A stretch of 8,481 nucleotides of DNA, from contig JALSSE010000362.1 of assembly GCA_026984415.1 (NCBI GenBank), positions 1 to 8,481 on the forward strand, written 5' to 3'. Below, piece after piece: positions 1-7,956 of this stretch. A program made the translations under genes and the position numbers. The notes beneath the pieces are model-generated. The model was not told the DNA's origin and did not search any database. It saw nothing but the letters and a program-made list of their open reading frames with translations. Source of the stretch: Hydrogenothermaceae bacterium (GTDB lineage: Bacteria; Aquificota; Aquificae; Hydrogenothermales; Hydrogenothermaceae). The first letter of the stretch is position 1. Every line of letters starts with the position of its first letter.

Positions 1-439
<439 letters not shown>

Positions 440-441
440 TT

Positions 442-482
442 AAAAGGAGGTAATTAGCCTGTTTTACAGGTGAAATAAAAAA
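442..482 (+). promoter_or_regulatory. Leader with distant strong SD, hairpin and second SD before the 118-aa gene
   Basis: A near-perfect Shine-Dalgarno sequence, AAAAGGAGG (442-450), lies 32 bases upstream of the next ATG, too far for normal use, and no ATG, GTG or TTG start follows it at usable distance. Downstream is a perfect inverted repeat, CCTGT (458-462), loop TTT, ACAGG (466-470). A second SD-like sequence, AGGTGA (468-473), sits 9 bases before ATG 483, and its AGG forms part of the hairpin's 3' arm. Folding would therefore hide the near SD and bring the far SD closer to the start. That the hairpin affects translation is inference; a 5-bp stem may be too weak in a thermophile. It has no T-tract, so it is not a terminator. 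Confidence 0.4.
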
Positions 483-839
483 ATGAAAGAAATAACAAAT
501 TTTGAAATGCTTTTAGGTCAGGAAGTTACAAACTTAGAAAGGTTTATTGTAAAAGAGCCTTTAGGAACAAATGCTTTCTGGAGTGAATGGCAGACTAAAA
601 TAGGAGAAATCGTTGTAACAAAAGCTGCAATAAAGAAATCTTTAAGATTACATAAAGAAAAACTTACACAGGAAGAAATTGTAAGGTTATCTACATTAAT
701 GGAAGCTTATAAAGATATTGCAGAGTACCTTGAGTTATTAAGACAAACAGCTTTGAAAATTAGAGGAGTTGAAGTTCAAGGCTGGGATATTTTTGATGAA
801 ACTGGTGATTCAGAGGGAGAAGACGACTTTCCATTTTAA
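483..839 (+). CDS. Uncharacterised small acidic-tailed protein with an SSB-like C-terminal tip
   Basis: I do not recognise this 118-residue protein as a member of any named family. It has no signal peptide and no membrane segment, so it is probably cytosolic. Residues 1-45 are mixed, with several aromatic residues (FWSEW at 32-36). Residues 46-95 are rich in Lys, Glu and Leu and look like two amphipathic helices. A short acidic, probably disordered tail follows at 101-118 and ends EGEDDFPF. This ending closely matches the C-terminal tip of bacterial SSB (DDDIPF in E. coli), where the terminal Pro-Phe docks into DNA repair and replication enzymes. No OB-fold is visible, so this is not SSB itself. 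The start at 483 is supported by AGGTGA nine bases upstream, and an in-frame stop at 471-473 excludes an earlier start. It sits between guaB and pgk, which gives no functional hint. Coding status is likely: the codon style matches its neighbours and the ORF is cleanly spaced. Confidence 0.8.
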   Translation: MKEITNFEMLLGQEVTNLERFIVKEPLGTNAFWSEWQTKIGEIVVTKAAIKKSLRLHKEKLTQEEIVRLSTLMEAYKDIAEYLELLRQTALKIRGVEVQGWDIFDETGDSEGEDDFPF

Positions 840-858
840 ATAAATCAAGGAGGGAGCT

Positions 859-2055
859 ATGTTTAACAGTTATATGACCCTTGAAGATGTTGATGTTTCA
901 GGCAAAAAAGTTGTTGTGAGGGTAGATTATAATGTACCCCTTGATGAACACGGAAATATAGTTGATGATGTTAGGATAAGAGAAACTATTCCAACAATTA
1001 ATTATCTGTTAGATAAAAATGCCAAAATTATCTTAATTTCCCATTTAGGAAGACCAAAAGGTGAACCTAATCCTAAATACTCACTTTATCCAGTTGCTAA
1101 AAGATTAGAAAGACTTCTTGAAAAGGAAGTTAAGTTTTCTTCAAAATGTTACGGGGAAGATGTAAAACAGTTAGTTGACAATATGAAAGAGGGAGATGTT
1201 GTTTTACTTGAAAATCTGAGATTTCATCCCGGTGAAGAATCAAACGACCCAGAATTTGCAAAATTTTTGGCAAGTTTATCTGATATCTATGTAATAGATG
1301 CATTTGGAACATGCCACAGAAAACATGCCTCAATGTACGGGATAAAAGATTTCGCCGATATTGTTGTTATGGGATTTTTATTGGAGAGGGAACTTAAATA
1401 CTTTGAAAAAGCCCTTGTGAACCCACAAAGACCAGTTATAGCTTTTGTTGGTGGTTCAAAAGTTTCTTCAAAATTAGGCGTAATTACCCATCTGATAGAT
1501 AAAGTTGATAAGATTTTTATCGGTGGGGCTATGGCTTTTACCTTTTTAAAGGCTCAAGGTTATAACGTTGGAAGTTCACTTATTGAAGAAGATATGTTTA
1601 ATGAAGCATTAAATATAATAGAAAAAGCAAAAAAGAAGAATGTAAAATTTTACCTTCCAGTTGATTTTGTTTGCGGAGAAGCTGTTTCTGAACAAACTCC
1701 AGTTATTGAAGTGGCCTGGCAGGAAATTCCAGAAGGATGGTTAGGTTTAGATATTGGAAAAGCGTCTTTAGAAATGATTAAAGAAATGCTAAAAGATGTA
1801 CAGACTATAATATGGAATGGCCCTATGGGTGTATTTGAAATAGAAAAATTCAAAGCAGGAACATTTGGGCTTGCACACCTTATTGCAGAATCTCCAGCAT
1901 TATCAATAGCTGGTGGTGGTGATACAGATTACGCAATACACAAAGCAGGGGTTGTAGATAAAATAAGTTATATATCAACAGGTGGTGGAGCTTTCTTAAA
2001 ACTTTTAGAAGGAAAAACCTTACCTTGTTTAGAAGCAATAACAAGAGCTAAATAG
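859..2055 (+). CDS. pgk: Phosphoglycerate kinase
   Basis: This 398-residue cytosolic enzyme interconverts 1,3-bisphosphoglycerate plus ADP and 3-phosphoglycerate plus ATP. In an autotroph it would run mainly in the gluconeogenic direction. The length is full. The N-terminal substrate half shows RVDYNVP (21-27), SHLGRPKG (61-68), ENLRFHPGEE (118-127) and DAFGTCHRKHAS (147-158), supplying the basic patch R21, H62, R65, R121, R154. The C-terminal nucleotide half shows FVGGSKVSSKLG (196-207), NGPMGVFE (320-327), GGGDT (352-356) and STGGGAFLKLLEGK (373-386). Small departures from the usual motif wording are Y24 for Phe, C152 and K155 in the GTxHRxHAS loop, and C390 where Gly is common in the LPG ending; none removes a catalytic residue. 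AAGGAGGG (847-854) precedes the ATG closely. Next comes suhB after 14 bases, probably in the same transcript. Confidence 0.98.
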   Translation: MFNSYMTLEDVDVSGKKVVVRVDYNVPLDEHGNIVDDVRIRETIPTINYLLDKNAKIILISHLGRPKGEPNPKYSLYPVAKRLERLLEKEVKFSSKCYGEDVKQLVDNMKEGDVVLLENLRFHPGEESNDPEFAKFLASLSDIYVIDAFGTCHRKHASMYGIKDFADIVVMGFLLERELKYFEKALVNPQRPVIAFVGGSKVSSKLGVITHLIDKVDKIFIGGAMAFTFLKAQGYNVGSSLIEEDMFNEALNIIEKAKKKNVKFYLPVDFVCGEAVSEQTPVIEVAWQEIPEGWLGLDIGKASLEMIKEMLKDVQTIIWNGPMGVFEIEKFKAGTFGLAHLIAESPALSIAGGGDTDYAIHKAGVVDKISYISTGGGAFLKLLEGKTLPCLEAITRAK

Positions 2056-2069
2056 AATAGGAGTTAATT

Positions 2070-2858
2070 TTGGATAATATCAACAGCTATCTTACAGTAT
2101 CCAAGGAAGCAGCAGTAATTGGAGGTATGGTTCTTAAAGAACATTTCAGGAAAATTATCAAATCAGATGTTGAAGAAAAGGGACTTAAAGATTTTGTTAC
2201 ATACGTTGATAAAACATCAGAAGAGAGAATTAGAGATTTTATACTGAAAAACTTTCCTTCCCATGCTTTTTTAGGTGAAGAAGAAGGGAAAATAGGAAAT
2301 ATTGAAAGTGAATATTTATGGGTTGTTGACCCTTTAGACGGAACAAAAAATTACATAAATGGATTTGAAATATTCGCAGTTTCTGTTGCACTATTAAAAA
2401 ATGAAGAAGTAATAACAGGTTCAATTTATATACCTATGCTTGATAAACATTACTGGGCTTCAAAAGATGGTGGGGCTTTCCTTAACGGAGAAAAGATTTC
2501 TGTATCAAAAAGAACAAAAGATACAGCCGTTATAGCAACTGGATTTCCTTTTAGATTTCAGGAAGAGATTGATATGTACCTGAAAGCTTTCAGGGAAATG
2601 ATGTTAACCTTCTCAGCCGTTAGAAGACCGGGTGCTGCTGCCGTTGACCTTGCACTTACCGCTGAAGGTGTTTTTGACGGTTTTTTTGAAATGAACCTTT
2701 CTATATGGGATATTGCTGCAGGTTTCTTACTTGTTAAGGAAGCAGGAGGAATTGCAACTAATTTTGAAGGAAAGTATATTTTAGACGGAAATGTTATTGC
2801 AGGAAATGAATTTATATACAATGACTTAAAAAATATAGTTGAAAAAACCCTGAGATAA
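2070..2858 (+). CDS. suhB: Inositol-monophosphatase-family sugar phosphatase (SuhB-like)
   Basis: This is a Mg2+-dependent, lithium-sensitive-type phosphatase of the IMPase/FBPase superfamily, 262 residues, the usual length. Metal-binding motifs are complete: LGEEEG (68-73), WVVDPLDGTKNY (84-95, with D87 and D90), and WDIAAG (213-218, with D214). The second half also has GFPFR (158-162) and RRPGAAAVDLA (185-195). The predicted start is TTG at 2070, because AGGAG (2059-2063) sits 6 bases before it and the next Met is residue 20, inside the first helix. The true substrate is uncertain. Inositol-1-phosphate is the family default, but several thermophile members also hydrolyse fructose-1,6-bisphosphate, and the adjacent pgk makes a gluconeogenic role plausible (inference). 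E. coli SuhB also works in rRNA antitermination, which cannot be judged here. The stop codon is one base from the pheA start, so translation is probably coupled. Confidence 0.92.
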   Translation: MDNINSYLTVSKEAAVIGGMVLKEHFRKIIKSDVEEKGLKDFVTYVDKTSEERIRDFILKNFPSHAFLGEEEGKIGNIESEYLWVVDPLDGTKNYINGFEIFAVSVALLKNEEVITGSIYIPMLDKHYWASKDGGAFLNGEKISVSKRTKDTAVIATGFPFRFQEEIDMYLKAFREMMLTFSAVRRPGAAAVDLALTAEGVFDGFFEMNLSIWDIAAGFLLVKEAGGIATNFEGKYILDGNVIAGNEFIYNDLKNIVEKTLR

Positions 2859-2859
2859 A

Positions 2860-3936
2860 ATGGATTACAAAAAAAAGCTTGAAGCATTAAGGGAAAAAAT
2901 AGATAAGATTGATGAGGAAATTCTACATTTACTAAATGAAAGGGCACGTCTTGCTAAAGAAGTCGGACATATTAAAAAAGAACACAATCTTCCTGTATAT
3001 GTTCCAAGTCGTGAAATGGAAATTTTTGAAAGACTTGAAAAACTAAATGAAGGGGATTTCCCTACTGAAGCAATAAAACCAGTTTTCAGAGAAATAATTG
3101 CAGCCTGCCGTTCTACAGAAGAAAATATAAAAGTTGCCTATCTTGGACCCCGTGCCACATTTACACATCAGGCAAGTATAAAACATTTTGGGCATTCAGT
3201 TGAACATATACCTGTTCAGACAATAAAAGATGTTTTTGAGGAAATTTTAAAAAACAGGGTAGATTACGGTGTGGTTCCTGTTGAAAACACAATTGAAGGT
3301 GTTGTAAATTACACCCTTGATATGCTTTTAGATTACGACCTGAAAATAATAGGGGAGATTGTATTGGAAATCTCACTTTACCTTTTAAGTATTAATACAA
3401 ATTTAAATGAGATACAGAGGGTTTATTCCCACAGGCATGCCCTTGCAGAATGTAGGGAGTGGTTTATAAAAAATATGCCTAATGCACAGCTTATAGAGGT
3501 AGAAAGTACAGCAAAAGCAGCTGAAATGGCAAAAGATGATGTTGAATCTGCTGCAGTGGCAAGTGAAGCAGCTGCTGAAATTTATGGGCTTCATATATTA
3601 GAAAGGAAAATAGATAAACATTTACACAATTACACAAGGTTTCTTATTATTGGAAAAGAAATAGTCCAACCAACAGGAAATGACAAAACAACAATCATTT
3701 TTTCTGTTAAGAATGAAGTTGGAGCCCTTTACAACATTTTACAGACTTTATACAAAAATCAGATAAATATGACAAAAATAGAATCAAGACCTTCTAAAAA
3801 AGGTGCTTGGGAGTATATATTCTTTACAGACATTGAAGGGCATGTATTTGAGCCAAAAATAAAATCAGCATTAGAAGAGTTAGAGCAAAAAACACCATTT
3901 TTTAAAATTTTAGGCTCTTATCCTAAAGCTCAATAA
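2860..3936 (+). CDS. pheA: Bifunctional chorismate mutase / prephenate dehydratase (P-protein)
   Basis: This cytosolic enzyme converts chorismate to prephenate and then to phenylpyruvate, the committed route to phenylalanine. It has 358 residues in three domains. The AroQ chorismate mutase spans about 1-88 and keeps R11, R28, K39, R51 and E52, which align with the E. coli numbering. Prephenate dehydratase spans about 91-268: VAYLGPRATFTHQA (92-105), VVPVENTIEG (138-147), YSHRHALAECR (189-199), and the catalytic NYTRF (257-261, T259). A regulatory ACT domain spans about 276-355, with the GAL (288-290) and ESRP (308-311) motifs that bind phenylalanine, so feedback inhibition is expected. The dehydratase loops GPRATF and SHRHAL differ slightly from the common GPEGTF and SHPQAL. 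No good SD is seen before the ATG; it probably depends on coupling to suhB. The 3' end overlaps the convergent permease gene by 14 bases. Confidence 0.97.
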   Translation: MDYKKKLEALREKIDKIDEEILHLLNERARLAKEVGHIKKEHNLPVYVPSREMEIFERLEKLNEGDFPTEAIKPVFREIIAACRSTEENIKVAYLGPRATFTHQASIKHFGHSVEHIPVQTIKDVFEEILKNRVDYGVVPVENTIEGVVNYTLDMLLDYDLKIIGEIVLEISLYLLSINTNLNEIQRVYSHRHALAECREWFIKNMPNAQLIEVESTAKAAEMAKDDVESAAVASEAAAEIYGLHILERKIDKHLHNYTRFLIIGKEIVQPTGNDKTTIIFSVKNEVGALYNILQTLYKNQINMTKIESRPSKKGAWEYIFFTDIEGHVFEPKIKSALEELEQKTPFFKILGSYPKAQ

Positions 3937-4996
3937 ATCTCAGCTTAAACATAAAATAAGCTCCAATAACTATATAAATAACATCAACCACTAAAATTGT
4001 AGGGTAAGGAATTATTCCTGTTTCTGCAATTGACGATAAAAGTGCAACAGAATAAAAATACACTAAAATTGCTATAAATATCATTATTAATCTATTGCTC
4101 TTTTTAGTCCATAAAAAAGGCAATGCAAAAAATGCCAGTATAAAAGGTGAAATAACAGTAGCCAGTTTAGAATAAAACTTACTCCAGTAATATCCGTACT
4201 GGTATCCGTATTTTTCAGCTATTTTCGCATTTTTGTAATACTCTGTCAGTGAAACAGGTAGTTTTGTAATAATCAGTTGTTTGATTTTATCCAAATCTAT
4301 TTTTGCAGGCCATGTGTACTCTTTTACATGAACCATATGAACATCGTAAATATTTGGAATATTTATTATTCTTCCGTTTTTTATCTCAATTATTTTTTTC
4401 TTTATCTTAAACTCTTCTCCCTCTATAGTAAATAAAGGATTATTTTTTTTATCTAATTTTATTATTATCAATTTTTTACCTGACTTATTTTTGAAATCTA
4501 AAACATCAAAATACATGAAAAAGTTATCTTCAAGGGCAAGCCATGTTTTATATGCAATCTGAATTTCTTTAGCTTCTAAATTCTTCTTTTTCTTCATACT
4601 TAGGTAAATTTTTGTGGCTTTCTTTTTTGAATCAGGCATAATTAGTTCAAGGTTTATAATCTGAACTAAAGATAAAAATACAGTTAGAAATACAAGGACA
4701 ATAGATATTCTACGTACAGAAATTCCATTTATTAAAATTGCATAAATTTCCCTTGAATTTATCAAATCCCTTGCAAGAAGAACAAGGGCAATTACTATAG
4801 AAATAGGAAGCATAAGGTAGGCTTTCTCAGGAATTTCTAAAACCATATAAAGTAAAATTTTATAAATATTTAAAATCTGGATTTTTCTTAAAATTTCTAT
4901 TAAATCTGCAAGTACCCCTACAAAAATAAAAGCAGGAAGTACAACTAAAAAATAAACTAAAAATCTCTTATACAAATAAAGGTATAGCTTCTTCAT
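3923..4996 (-). CDS. LptF/LptG (YjgP/YjgQ) family permease
   Basis: This 357-residue inner-membrane protein belongs to the family that forms the transmembrane part of the LptBFG transporter, which extracts lipopolysaccharide and drives it to the outer membrane. The layout is typical: three membrane segments (about 12-33, 48-77 and 97-117), a periplasmic beta-rich domain (about 120-270), then three more (about 276-297, 301-322 and 331-352). The loop after segment 2, with SREIYAILINGISVRRI (81-97), matches the conserved sE..al...GiS coupling helix that contacts the ATPase LptB, and LELIMPDSKKKA (116-127) matches the family's exit from segment 3. Whether it is LptF or LptG cannot be settled by eye; the C-terminal half leans to LptG. 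AGGGAG (5001-5006) precedes the ATG. It is the only minus-strand gene here and is unrelated to its neighbours. The periplasmic part is very rich in Lys and Ile, as expected for AT-rich DNA. Confidence 0.88.
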   Translation of the reverse strand: MKKLYLYLYKRFLVYFLVVLPAFIFVGVLADLIEILRKIQILNIYKILLYMVLEIPEKAYLMLPISIVIALVLLARDLINSREIYAILINGISVRRISIVLVFLTVFLSLVQIINLELIMPDSKKKATKIYLSMKKKKNLEAKEIQIAYKTWLALEDNFFMYFDVLDFKNKSGKKLIIIKLDKKNNPLFTIEGEEFKIKKKIIEIKNGRIINIPNIYDVHMVHVKEYTWPAKIDLDKIKQLIITKLPVSLTEYYKNAKIAEKYGYQYGYYWSKFYSKLATVISPFILAFFALPFLWTKKSNRLIMIFIAILVYFYSVALLSSIAETGIIPYPTILVVDVIYIVIGAYFMFKLRFIEL

Positions 4997-5008
4997 ATTT
5001 CTCCCTAT

Positions 5009-5037
5009 TTGAAGTAAATCTACAAATATGATATATT
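5009..5037 (+). promoter_or_regulatory. Predicted sigma-70-type promoter of rpsB (extended -10)
   Basis: TTGAAG (5009-5014) and TATATT (5032-5037) are separated by exactly 17 bases, and TGA directly before the -10 makes an extended -10 (TGnTATATT). Transcription would begin near 5043-5046, giving an rpsB leader of about 85 bases. This is strong by pattern, even allowing for AT-rich background, and sits where a promoter for a ribosomal protein operon is expected. The -35 lies beside the SD of the divergent permease gene, so that gene's own transcript must start within or beyond this promoter. I could not pick a convincing promoter for it. Confidence 0.75.
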
Positions 5038-5068
5038 ATTACGATTAAATAAGCACGTTTCTCGTAAA

Positions 5069-5122
5069 AAGGGTTGCCATTTATGGTACCTGAGGAACGG
5101 AAGCTAAAAAACCCTTAGGAGG
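5069..5122 (+). promoter_or_regulatory. Candidate structured mRNA leader of rpsB, possibly S2-responsive
   Basis: AAGGGTT (5069-5075) is perfectly complementary to AACCCTT (5110-5116), and the next base begins the rpsB SD AGGAGG (5117-5122), 8 bases before the ATG. Inside the closing helix, TGCCA (5075-5079) can pair with TGGTA (5084-5088) around a TTTA loop, including one G-U pair; T5075 is shared between the two helices. A purine-rich single-stranded stretch, TGAGGAACGGAAGCT (5091-5105), and an A-run lead to the 3' arm. The arrangement could control ribosome access. Known biology: S2 represses its own rpsB-tsf mRNA in E. coli through the leader. That this RNA does the same is inference; I do not recognise it as a catalogued riboswitch. 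Confidence 0.5.
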
Positions 5123-5130
5123 ATATTTTT

Positions 5131-6030
5131 ATGGCTGTAGAAATCACTATGAGAGAACTCTTGGAATCAGGGGTTCACTTCGGTCATCAGGCAAGAAGGT
5201 GGAATCCCAAAATGGCACCTTTCATATTCACAAAAAGGAACGGTATTCATATTATCGACCTTTCAAAAACAATTGTTTACTTTAAACAGGCTGTAAGTTT
5301 TATTACAGACGAAGTGGCAAAAGGTGGAGAAGTACTTTTTGTAGGAACAAAAAAACAGGCTCAAAACATCATTGAAGAACAGGCTCAAAGATGTGGAGCT
5401 TACTACATTAACCAGAGATGGTTAGGTGGGCTTTTAACAAACTTCCAAACTGTAAGGAAAAGTGTTGCCAAGTTAAAAAAATTAGAAAGGATGGAAGCAG
5501 AAGGAGCTTTTGAAATCCTTCCTAAAAAAGAAGTTGTTAAAATCAAAAAACAAAAAGAAAAGTTAGAAAGATTCCTTAAGGGAATCGTTGACATGGAAAG
5601 ACTTCCAGACATTATCTACATTGTAGATACAGTAAGGGAGGAATTGGCTGTAAAAGAAGCAAATACTTTAGGAATTCCTATTGTTGCCATAGCTGATTCA
5701 AACAGTGACCCTGATAAGATAGACTATCCAATTCCAGGGAACGACGATGCTATAAAAGCTATTAACTTAATAACTTCAAAAATTGCCGACGCTATCCTTG
5801 AAGGAAAAGCTTTAAGAGAGACTGTTGGAGAAGGAATAGAAACTAAATCTATTGAAGAAGAGTTAATGGCAAAGGCTATTGAAGAAGGGGTAGAAGGTAC
5901 AAACATTGTTGAATCTGGAATTACAGGTGCAAATGCCCCTGAAAAAGAAAAAGTATTAGAAGAAAACATTGATAAAGAAATAAAAGAAGAACTTCCTGAA
6001 GAAATTGAAGAAGCTAAGGAGGAGTTATAA
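5131..6030 (+). CDS. rpsB: 30S ribosomal protein S2, with acidic C-terminal extension
   Basis: S2 is a late-assembling protein of the small ribosomal subunit, on the solvent side between head and body, and is needed for S1 docking. Family motifs are clear: [15 protein letters not shown] (14-28), [12 protein letters not shown] (96-107), LPDIIYIVD (158-166) and [15 protein letters not shown] (197-211). The coiled-coil insert lies at about 110-155. The conserved core ends near residue 230. About 65 further residues follow, rich in Glu (EEL, EEE and similar runs), making the protein 299 residues against roughly 225-260 in most bacteria. The last codons (Lys-Glu-Glu, AAGGAGGAG) double as the SD for tsf. 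AGGAGG at 5117-5122 supports the start. It is the first gene of the rpsB-tsf-pyrH-frr set and lies behind its own promoter and leader. Confidence 0.98.
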   Translation: MAVEITMRELLESGVHFGHQARRWNPKMAPFIFTKRNGIHIIDLSKTIVYFKQAVSFITDEVAKGGEVLFVGTKKQAQNIIEEQAQRCGAYYINQRWLGGLLTNFQTVRKSVAKLKKLERMEAEGAFEILPKKEVVKIKKQKEKLERFLKGIVDMERLPDIIYIVDTVREELAVKEANTLGIPIVAIADSNSDPDKIDYPIPGNDDAIKAINLITSKIADAILEGKALRETVGEGIETKSIEEELMAKAIEEGVEGTNIVESGITGANAPEKEKVLEENIDKEIKEELPEEIEEAKEEL

Positions 6031-6032
6031 AC

Positions 6033-7342
<1,310 letters not shown>

Positions 7343-7357
7343 GAAATGGAGGTAGCT

Positions 7358-7912
7358 ATGATAGAAGAATTTTTGAAAGAAGCTGAAAATAGAATGAAAA
7401 AAGCCGTATCAAAATTTAAATCAGATTTATCTGGAATGAGAACAGGGAGAGCTTCTGTTGGATTAGTTGAAAATATAAAAATAGACTACTACGGAACTGA
7501 ACTACCTCTGAAACAACTATCTACCATATCAACACCAGAACCTTCACAGATACTTATCCAAACCTGGGACCAGAATGCAGTCAAACTTATAGAAAAAGCA
7601 TTAATAGAATCAAACATAGGAGCAAATCCTCAAACTGAAGGAAACATAATAAGGTTAAATCTACCTCCAATGACAGAGGAAAGAAGAAAAGAATTAGTAA
7701 AAGTTTTACATAAAATGGCTGAAGAAGCCAGAATTGCTATAAGAAACATACGTAGAGATGAAAAAGAGAACATTGAAAGCCTCAAAAAAGAAGGTTTTTC
7801 TGAGGATGATATTAAAAGGGCTTTAGATAAACTTCAAAAAATTACTGATAAGTATATAAATGAAATTAACCAGTTGACAAAAGCTAAGGAAGAGGAAATT
7901 CTCTCTATTTAA
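7358..7912 (+). CDS. frr: Ribosome recycling factor
   Basis: RRF is a tRNA-shaped cytosolic protein that splits post-termination ribosomes together with EF-G. The predicted protein has 184 residues, the family's normal length. It has the expected opening MIEEFLKEAENRMKKAV, then FKSDLSGMRTGRAS, the ISTPEPSQILIQTWD stretch of the beta domain (domain II), INLP-type LNLPPMTEERRKELVK, and the long C-terminal helices with IRNIRRDEKE. The start is placed at 7358 and not at the in-frame ATG at 7346. GGAGG (7348-7352) has ideal 5-base spacing to 7358 and overlaps the upstream ATG, and the four extra residues MEVA are not part of the family. pyrH ends 15 bases earlier. No clear intrinsic terminator follows; the next 106 bases are AT-rich and hold promoter-like boxes for rimP. 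Confidence 0.97.
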   Translation: MIEEFLKEAENRMKKAVSKFKSDLSGMRTGRASVGLVENIKIDYYGTELPLKQLSTISTPEPSQILIQTWDQNAVKLIEKALIESNIGANPQTEGNIIRLNLPPMTEERRKELVKVLHKMAEEARIAIRNIRRDEKENIESLKKEGFSEDDIKRALDKLQKITDKYINEINQLTKAKEEEILSI

Positions 7913-7956
7913 AACATTTATAAACTCCTGTTTTCATTGTATAATCTTATAATTCC

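Noticed and set aside
458..482. CCTGTTTTACAGG hairpin followed by an A-rich run as an intrinsic terminator
   Set aside because: On the plus strand the hairpin is followed by A residues, not T residues; on the minus strand the T-run comes before the hairpin, not after it.
483..839. The 118-residue protein as SSB or an SSB fragment
   Set aside because: Only the last few residues resemble SSB; the N-terminal OB-fold sequence pattern and the length do not.
2558..2947. A 129-codon open frame on the minus strand opposite suhB and pheA
   Set aside because: It is the complement of two clearly real genes, has a low-complexity Ser/Phe/Pro-rich translation and no SD, and matches no family; it is a shadow frame.
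5089..5105. CTGAGGAACGGAAG as a hammerhead ribozyme core
   Set aside because: The required CTGATGA and GAAA elements and the three stems around a cleavage site are absent.
5071..5116. rpsB leader as a known riboswitch (preQ1, fluoride, c-di-GMP) because of the A-run and the GGTTGCCAT sequence
   Set aside because: The core consensus residues and pairing of these classes are not present, and the downstream gene is a ribosomal protein gene, which fits protein-mediated control better.
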